23,585 nucleotides of DNA from JBLKSS01 sp047607725. Lineage in GTDB: Bacteria > Pseudomonadota > Gammaproteobacteria > Enterobacterales > Enterobacteriaceae. The stretch spans positions 1 through 23,585 of the forward strand of contig NZ_JBLKSS010000016.1 of NCBI RefSeq assembly GCF_047607725.1, in the 5' to 3' direction. Position 1 is the stretch's first letter, and every line of letters starts with the position of its first letter. Shown here piece after piece: positions 16,410 through 23,585 of this stretch. Both the position numbers and the translations under genes were made by a program. The notes beneath the pieces were generated by a model that was not told where the DNA came from, made no database searches, and worked only from the letters and a program-made list of their open reading frames with translations.

Positions 16410-17197
16410 TGCCCCTCCCCGCCGGTGGGTCGTCGCTCAGCCATGCCTCCAGCTGGGGGGGGCGTCAGCCAATACTGACGAAACATGTCCGGCAGCAGCG
16501 GCGCGAAATAAATCAAAATAATGAGGAAGGTCACGCCGCTCTTAAGCGTTAACGTGATGGCAAAGGCATTCATCTGTGGCGCGAAGCGGGAAAGCAGGCC
16601 CAGCAAAATCTCAATAAGCAACAGCGCCGCCAATACGGGGCTTGAAAGCACCAGAATACGCGTCGTCATCGTCTCTAGCAGGGTGGTCATCTTGCCAAGC
16701 GACGGCAGGCAGGGCTGTAAAGGATCGCACAGTTGATAACTGCCGAGAAATACCTCGAGCAGCAGCGTCAAACCGCCTCCCTGCAGGAACACCGCGGCAA
16801 AAAAGAGATTAAACAAATTGGCGAGTTCCGAAGTATCGACGCCGCTGATGGGATCATAGGCGCTGCTGAGCAACGCGCCGCGCTGATAGTCAATCAGCGC
16901 CCTCAGACCATGCATAACCCAAAACGGCAACGCCAAAATTATTGCCAGCAGGAGTCCGATCGCCGCCTCGCGCAACACGATTTCCAGCATGCGCGCGCCC
17001 TCGAGTGAGGCCATGGCGTCGAAGGAGTAAGGCCACAGGGCGGCGCCGACGAAAAAAATGACCGGCGTGCGGACGGTAATGCTAAGGATGCTGCCGCTGA
17101 AAAACGGCAACAGGAAAAACGCCGGCGTAATGCGCGCCGACGCCACAGTCAGGGTAACGAGCCATTCATACAGGGAAGAGCACAGAGGCGAGATCAT
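16406..17197 (-). CDS. sctT: SctT export-gate membrane protein (SpaR-like)
   Basis: An intact 263-residue protein from ATG 17197 (MISPLCSSLYEWLVTLTVAS), close to SpaR. Hydrophobic segments alternate with conserved patches: ARITPAFFLLPFFSG near the N-terminus, LPFWVMHGLRALIDYQRGAL, DPISGVDTSELANLFNLFFA, and LGLLSRFAPQMNAFAITLTLKSG in the last third. SctT forms the export pore with SctR and SctS. Its start lies within the 3' extension of the sctS frame, and its stop overlaps sctU. No lesion is seen. The ribosome site is weak, so translation probably depends on coupling to sctS, which is broken. Confidence 0.9.
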   Translation of the reverse strand: MISPLCSSLYEWLVTLTVASARITPAFFLLPFFSGSILSITVRTPVIFFVGAALWPYSFDAMASLEGARMLEIVLREAAIGLLLAIILALPFWVMHGLRALIDYQRGALLSSAYDPISGVDTSELANLFNLFFAAVFLQGGGLTLLLEVFLGSYQLCDPLQPCLPSLGKMTTLLETMTTRILVLSSPVLAALLLIEILLGLLSRFAPQMNAFAITLTLKSGVTFLIILIYFAPLLPDMFRQYWLTPPPAGGMAERRPTGGEGQ

Positions 17198-17243
17198 CGG
17201 TCAGAAGCGGGCTTAACGCCATCCTTATCACTTCATGGCCAAA

Positions 17244-17462
17244 CTACAGCAGCGTTTCGCCATACCAGCCGGATAGCAAAAAAAGGCACAGGGTGACGCT
17301 CAACAGTTTAATGCCGAACGGCAGCGTTTGTTCTTGCAATTGCAACACGGTTTGGCACAGCCCCACCAGCAATCCCACAAGCGTCGCCACAATGATCGGC
17401 CCCGCCACCATAATAAGCACCAGATACAGAGCTTTGTTACCGGCAAACAACAGATTGTTCAT
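17244..17462 (-). pseudogene. sctS: sctS export-gate protein (SpaQ-like), C-terminal nonsense codon
   Basis: From ATG 17462 (AGGAGG eight bases upstream) the product matches SpaQ: NLLFAGNKALYLVLIMVAGP and QLQEQTLPFGIKLLSVTLCL form the two membrane helices, then LLSGWYGETLL. At 17244-17246 a TAG falls where SpaQ reads LLSYGRQVIF; the frame continues as FGHEVIRMALS and stays open to 17166. SpaQ has 86 residues and 72 are left here. Both membrane helices are present, so partial function cannot be excluded. The start overlaps the sctR stop (ATGA). Confidence 0.85.
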
Positions 17463-18097
17463 CCCGGACCTCCTGCGATATCCGTGCCGGCGCCCATATC
17501 GAGATACTGCAGCACTAGCCCTTGCGACAACAACGTCCAACCGTCAAGCACCACAAACAGCACCAGCTTTATCGGCACCGAAAGGGTAATCGGGCTCATC
17601 ATCATCATGCCAAGCGCCAGCAGTACGCTTGAGATAAGCAGGTCCACCACCACAAACGGCAAGTACAGATAAAAGCCGATTCGGAAAGAGTCCTTTATTC
17701 CACTCAGCGCATAAGCGGGCAATAGCGCCAGCATGGAGGGGGTATGGTCTGGCGCCTCGGCGTCGTGTGCGCCGCCGCCGTGCGCCCGGTCGAAAAACGC
17801 CGTCAGGCGCGGATCGGCGTATTTCTACAGATAATGCCGGTACGACTCCATGCTGTTTTCCAAAAACTCCAGCACCGAGGCGGCGCTGCTTAACGTCACC
17901 GGCTGCGCCTGGTAGACATCGCCGGCGATAGGCCCCATAATAAACATCGCCAGCATCAGCGCGTTGCGCACCATAACAAAGACGATGGAGAACTTGATAT
18001 AGCAAGTGCCGGAGGTGATGATAAAGGGCAACAGCGGCGCCTGCGCCAGGATCCCGATAAGGCTCATCTCGTTGGGCAGGCCGAAATTAGCGGTCAT
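17459..18097 (-). pseudogene. sctR: sctR export-gate protein (SpaP-like), 16-residue deletion and nonsense codon
   Basis: The start MTANFGLPNEMSLIGILAQA at 18097 is followed by SGTCYIKFSIVFVMVRNAL, matching SpaP. The sequence then goes directly to MLAMFIMGPI: the 16 residues between two Ala-Leu pairs in SpaP (NAL...VAL) are missing, taking the loop and start of the next helix. At 17825-17827 a TAG follows ESYRHYL; the same frame resumes KYADPRLTAFF and ends MLALLPAYALSGIKDSFRIG through LVLFVVLDGWTLLSQGLVLQ to the stop at 17459. SctR is the pentameric core of the export gate. It overlaps sctQ (11 bases) and sctS. Non-functional. Confidence 0.9.
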
Positions 18098-19113
18098 AAC
18101 GGTTATCCAGCGACAACTCCATTAATTCCACGCCCAGGCGATCTTCGAGCTGTACCAATTCGCCGAGCGCCAGCAGATGCCTATTGGCGCGTATCTCGAT
18201 ATGTTTTTCCCCCTCCGGATCCAGCTCCAGTACCTTTCCCTGACGAAACTGCTGTATTTCCCCCAACGACAGATAACGGTGCTGCAAAATAAATTCCAGC
18301 GTCAGCGGCAGATTGGCCAGCGGATCCTCCCCATCATCGCTAAGCGGTGCTCGCCCCGCCGAGGTTGGCCCTTCACCGCAGGCGTCTGCGCTAGTTCGGA
18401 GGAAGCCGCGGAATAACCGCCGCGCTCCCGCGGGTGGCCAGCCGTTGCGATACGGGAGGCGCTATGCGATTGACCGGCGGCGTGCGCATTACCGGGCGTC
18501 GCGGCAGCATCGGCCGCGGCGAAAGCTAAATCGGGCGTTAAAGAAACATGGCCGGGGGCCAGCGCGCCTTCATCGTTATCATTGGCCTTCATGCTGATCT
18601 TTCCTTCCTGTTGTAAATAAAAACCAATCGGACGCCCTTGGCATTTCACTTGGCGAGTGAGTCGCGAGATAAGCAGGACATCGCCGGACGCCAGTTGGCC
18701 GCGCATCGCCGCCGGAAGAAGACTGCAGCCAATCACCCATTCCACCACCAGGGGAACGCCGGATAGACAGGGCAAGCCGGTGGCGTGAAGAGTGGGCAGC
18801 GGCGCGTTGAAATGCGTCAGCCAGACCGGACATTCCTGTGCGGGTAGATACAGACAGGGGCCGTCGCCGGCGCGATAGTGCATCAGCGGACCGATCTCCA
18901 GGACCTGGCCGGACAATACCGCCGGCGCAAAAGACAAAGGCTGCGGCATGGCCTCTATCAACGCCTGGATTTGACGATCGCTGATGGCCTCGCGCGCCAG
19001 TCTGCATTCACACTCTCTGGCGATGAGGCGGAAACTCTCTCCGCCAGCGGCATAATAGCCGGGGACGCCGCCGTGGCTGACGGCCAGTCCCTTATCCTTG
19101 CGAGCGGTTCCAT
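18087..19113 (-). pseudogene. sctQ: sctQ sorting-platform protein (SpaO-like), at least two frameshifts
   Basis: SctQ builds the cytosolic pods that sort substrates. The most likely start is ATG 19113 (MEPLARIRDWPS), overlapping the sctO end. A frameshift before about 19020 leads into the frame RLIARECECRLAREA, then SGQVLEIGPLMHYRAGDGPC and VVEWVIGCSLLPAAMRGQL, the middle domain. After an Ala-rich linker (about 18580-18380) a second shift between about 18445 and 18302 leads to DPLANLPLTLEFILQHRYLS and the C-terminal SpoA domain (LGELVQLEDRLGVELMELSL), stopping at 18087. The total is about 342 codons. In SpaO and YscQ the C-terminal domain is also made alone from an internal start; here a TTG at 18287 is the first visible one. 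Confidence 0.75.
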
Positions 19114-19553
19114 GTCATCATCTCCTCTGTTTCTGTCTCCTGCCGGTACAACTGTGTCAACCGATTAGCGTGTCGCTGCCACTCGAGCCAGCCATCGTAC
19201 TTTTCCCGATTCCTCTGCCACACGCGCCGTTGGCCAAACGCCTCACGCTGCTGCTTATCCAACGTGATCACCGCCTGCTCCATCTGCCGCTGCCGGTCCG
19301 CCAACCGCCGGCTTTCTTCGCGCAGGGCCATCAACCGCTGCTGATGCAACATCAATGCGCGGCGATCAACGACCCCCTGCGGCCGGGCAAGCGCCGTTTG
19401 CCGCGCGATGGCCTGCTGCTGCTCCACCAACGTCTTGAGCCGTGCGGCCAGCGTTTCCCGTTGCCGCGCCAGCGCCGCAAGCGTCACCGTCAACGTGCGG
19501 CGACGCAGCTCGCAGCGCGCGCTGAGCCGCTCGATATCACGTATCAAGGGCAT
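19092..19553 (-). CDS. sctO: SctO stalk protein (InvI/SpaM-like)
   Basis: A 153-residue, highly charged and probably coiled-coil protein (MPLIRDIERLSARCELRRRT, then RQRETLAARLKTLVEQQQAI and REESRRLADRQRQMEQAVIT) with the length and composition of InvI/SpaM/YscO. SctO sits as a stalk in the SctN hexamer and links it to the SctV ring. It starts 17 bases inside the end of sctN and overlaps the sctQ start by 22 bases. No lesion is visible. In SPI-1 a needle-length gene (invJ/spaN) lies between this gene and sctQ; it is absent here. Confidence 0.8.
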   Translation of the reverse strand: MPLIRDIERLSARCELRRRTLTVTLAALARQRETLAARLKTLVEQQQAIARQTALARPQGVVDRRALMLHQQRLMALREESRRLADRQRQMEQAVITLDKQQREAFGQRRVWQRNREKYDGWLEWQRHANRLTQLYRQETETEEMMTWNRSQG

Positions 19554-20836
19554 GCATTAACCTCAGCGTCTGGCCGAAATCCTCCGCCCGATCGACGTCC
19601 TGGCGAAGGAAGTCCCATAACGCTTGTTTTTTGGCCTGCGCCCGGTCATTTTCCGTGTTATCCCCAGGGCGATATTCCCCTAAATCGATCAGGGTCTGCA
19701 TCTCCTCCAGCCGGGTCATCAGGCCACGGATGGCACCGGCCCGCGACTGTTGCCGGGGTTCGGTCAGCTGCCCCGCCACGCGGCTGGCGCGGCCTAGGAT
19801 ATCGATAGCCGGATAGTGATTCGCCGCCGCCAGTTTACGGCTAAGGTAAATATGACCGTCGAGAATCGAGCGGATTTCGTCGGCGATGGGATCCGGCTCG
19901 TCATCGCCTTCCAACAGCACCGTGTAAAATGCCGTGATACTGCCGGTATGCGTGTTGCCCGGCCGCTCCAGAAGACGCGGCAGCGCGTCAAACACCGAAG
20001 CGGGGTAGCCCCGTCTGGCCGGCGCTTCGCCCGCGGCCAGGGCCACATCCCGCAGCGCGCGGGCAAAGCGGGTCAAGGAATCCAGGAACAGCACCACCCG
20101 CTTGCCTTGATCGCGAAAGTATTCCGCCACCGTCGTCGCCACCAGCGCGGCGTTGCATCGCTCCAGGGAGGCGTAGTTAGACGTGGCATACACCAGCACG
20201 CATTGATGTCGGTGGGGAGAGAGGCGTAATGCCTCGGCGAATTCGGTCACCTCGCGACCCCGCTCCCCCACCAGGCCGATAACGAACACCTCAGCGTCGG
20301 CTTGGGCAATCAGCTGATGCATAAGCAGGGTTTTGCCGCAGCCGGCGGAGGAAAAAATGCCCACGCGTTGACCGATACCGCAGGTCAGCAGCCCATCAAG
20401 CGCGCGAATGCCGGTGATAAGGGGTTGCCGCACTCCCGCGCGCTGACGATAGTCCGGCGCGGGCGCATCAATGGCGCGCAGTTCGACGGCGCCGGCCTGT
20501 TGCGGCGCCGCCGCCAGGCGCTCACTCAGCCGGCCCGAGGGCAGGATGACGGTACCGAGCAGCGTGTCGCCTACCGCCACCCGCAGCGGGCCGCCGGTTG
20601 GGATGGAGCAGCATCTCCCGCGACAGGCCATGAGCTGCGCCGATAAGGCTGAGCACCGTCCGCTCGCGGTGAAACCCCAGCACCTGCGCATGGGCAATCA
20701 CTTCGCGCGAGCGCCAATGACGGCGGATCTCGTAAATCTCGCCTACTGCCACCTCCGGCAGCGCCGCCTCAATAATAGGCCCCGACAGACGCAGGGGAAG
20801 CGCCTGCCGTCGCAGCATTCTCAGCGGCCGTTCCAT
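19537..20836 (-). pseudogene. sctN: sctN type III secretion ATPase (InvC-like), N-terminal frameshift
   Basis: The start MERPLRMLRRQALPLRLSGP at 20836 leads to ERTVLSLIGAAHGLSREMLL. At about 20597-20602 one extra A (CATCCCAACCGG) shifts the frame; repair gives HPTGGPLRVAVGDTLLGTV and the rest: Walker A SAGCGKT near residue 163, LVGERGREVTEF, the Walker B region VVLFLDSLTRFARALRDVAL and the end TLRLMHALDT. Repaired length is about 432 residues (InvC 431). SctN unfolds and releases chaperoned substrates at the export gate. The catalytic domain is entirely open from about 20600 on, so reinitiation could yield a protein lacking the first 80 residues, but that domain is needed for the hexamer. Confidence 0.92.
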
Positions 20837-21238
20837 TTAACGTAACGCCTTAGTGAAACGTTCCAAACGCTCGAAGAAGCCGCTTAACGCGCTGGTGAAA
20901 TTTTATTTGTTCTCCAGATACCAAGGCAGCAGCAGCGCCTTAAGCTCAAGATAACTTTCATTTTCAGCCAGTGAAAAATGACCGCCGCGAATATACTCCG
21001 TGCCTTCAAGCAACTCTTTTAATAACTTATACGAACATTGCTCAAGAATAGTGTCCTGATATTCCGCAATGCGCGACCACAGCCAGATATCGTCATCGCT
21101 GCTGCTGATATAAATACTTGGCATGTCATTAAAATCCAGCGCAATCGTGGAATGACTGTTGAAATTACCCAGTAAACTGGGATCGCAGCCGCTGTCCAGC
21201 AGCGCCTCACGTACCAATGCCGCAATATCAACGTACAT
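20837..21238 (-). pseudogene. InvB/SpaK-type effector chaperone, nonsense codon
   Basis: From ATG 21238 the product aligns with InvB: DIAALVREALLDSGCDPSLL, SHSTIALDFNDMPSIYISSS and DDDIWLWSRIAEYQDTIL. These class IB chaperones bind several effectors and bring them to the ATPase. A TAA at 20903-20905 follows LLPWYLENK. The same frame goes on as NFTSALSGFFERLERFTKAL and stops at 20837-20839 directly before the sctN ATG, giving the normal length of about 133 residues. InvB has Glu at the stop position (DGEKFSTAL). About 22 C-terminal residues, part of the last helix, are lost. Confidence 0.88.
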
Positions 21239-21255
21239 GTCGTATTCCTCTTGGT

Positions 21256-23306
<2,051 letters not shown>

Positions 23307-23314
<8 letters not shown>

Positions 23315-23453
23315 GTGAATGATCCATTTCGTTCAGCCAGATAGATATCAAGCAAGGACGCGACGTCCGCCGCCCGTTATTCCCGTCGAGCGGCGACGCG
23401 TTAACCGCATTAGCACCGGGCCGCCCGCTCGATCCCAACAGCATTGTTATTTT
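23307..23453 (-). pseudogene. 3' remnant of the gene upstream of sctV (possibly sctW/InvE)
   Basis: About 147 bases between the sctV start and the inverted-repeat element. One frame ends SRPCLISIWLNEMDHSRA with a stop at 23307, overlapping the sctV GTG. Another frame reads DVASLLDIYLAERNGSF, which looks more protein-like, so the remnant may also be frameshifted. In SPI-1 and Ysa loci the gatekeeper gene (invE/sctW) precedes sctV, so this is a position-based guess. The element at 23454 cuts off the rest. Confidence 0.35.
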
Positions 23454-23585
23454 GTAAGCGCCCCGTGGAGGACGTCTTGAATTATTGGTGGGTTTGTTGT
23501 ATGGCCCGGTAAGAATATGTTCCACTACGATGCCTAGTGAACCCGCATCCTATAAGGGACGGCTGTCAGATCATGGATAATCCGG
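23454..23585. mobile_element. Second copy of the inverted-repeat element (cut by window edge)
   Basis: From GTAAGCGCCCCGTGGAGG this matches 6987 onward to the window end, in the same orientation, apart from three bases (TAT) that are missing in the first copy. It inserts just upstream of sctV. Whether it is another 335-bp element or a full transposase-bearing one cannot be seen here. Confidence 0.8.

Noticed and set aside
19837..20697. Shortened sctN starting at the internal Met at 20697 as a functional ATPase
   Set aside because: Its first 33 codons are out-of-frame sequence of the normal gene, and the N-terminal oligomerisation domain would be missing.

Overview
The window looks like the chromosome of a Sodalis-type insect endosymbiont (Enterobacterales) at an early stage of genome decay. 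The genes are close in sequence and order to enterobacterial ones (ycaO-focA-pflB-pflA, yajD, a SPI-1/Ysa-type type III secretion locus). The DNA is still fairly GC-rich, but most genes carry one or more disabling lesions and insertion-sequence debris sits at several junctions. A recently acquired symbiont such as the grain-weevil (Sitophilus) symbiont or a relative fits best. The species assignment is inference.

Region 1 (1-7501, + strand). An IS21-like remnant abuts a 5'-truncated, frameshifted ycaO. Next comes the anaerobic pyruvate formate-lyase module: focA (19-residue in-frame deletion), pflB (two large in-frame deletions and a frameshift) and pflA (frameshift, small deletion and nonsense codon). 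A class II FNR-type promoter upstream of focA is still recognisable. Then follows an SbmA/BacA-YddA-like ABC transporter with two in-frame stops, cut off at its 3' end by a 335-bp inverted-repeat element. That element is joined to a second IS21-like remnant.

Region 2 (7502-10850). This holds a 5'-truncated PLP aminotransferase, an intact glycosyltransferase-39-like membrane protein (- strand), a frameshifted yajD (HNH protein) and a frameshifted unknown lipoprotein (- strand).

Region 3 (10899-23453, - strand). A SPI-1/Ysa-type type III secretion locus reads, in transcription order: remnant of an upstream gene, sctV, an InvB/SpaK-type chaperone, sctN, sctO, sctQ, sctR, sctS, sctT, sctU, a SicA/SycD-type chaperone, sctD, sctF, sctI, sctJ, sctK, sctL. 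Most start/stop pairs overlap. Only sctO, sctT, sctU, the SicA-type chaperone, sctF and sctK look undamaged. sctV, the first chaperone, sctN, sctQ, sctR, sctS, sctD, sctI and sctJ carry nonsense codons, frameshifts or deletions, and sctL is short. No translocator genes, SctP gene or secretin gene is present. The apparatus encoded here is very unlikely to assemble.

The window ends in a second copy of the inverted-repeat element, in the same orientation as the first, so the two copies bracket about 16.5 kb that includes the whole secretion locus. I saw no tRNA, rRNA or CRISPR. I found no new system. What stands out is the legible record of mutation types: short-direct-repeat deletions, 4-bp tandem duplications, homopolymer slippage, hexanucleotide expansions and Glu-to-stop changes.
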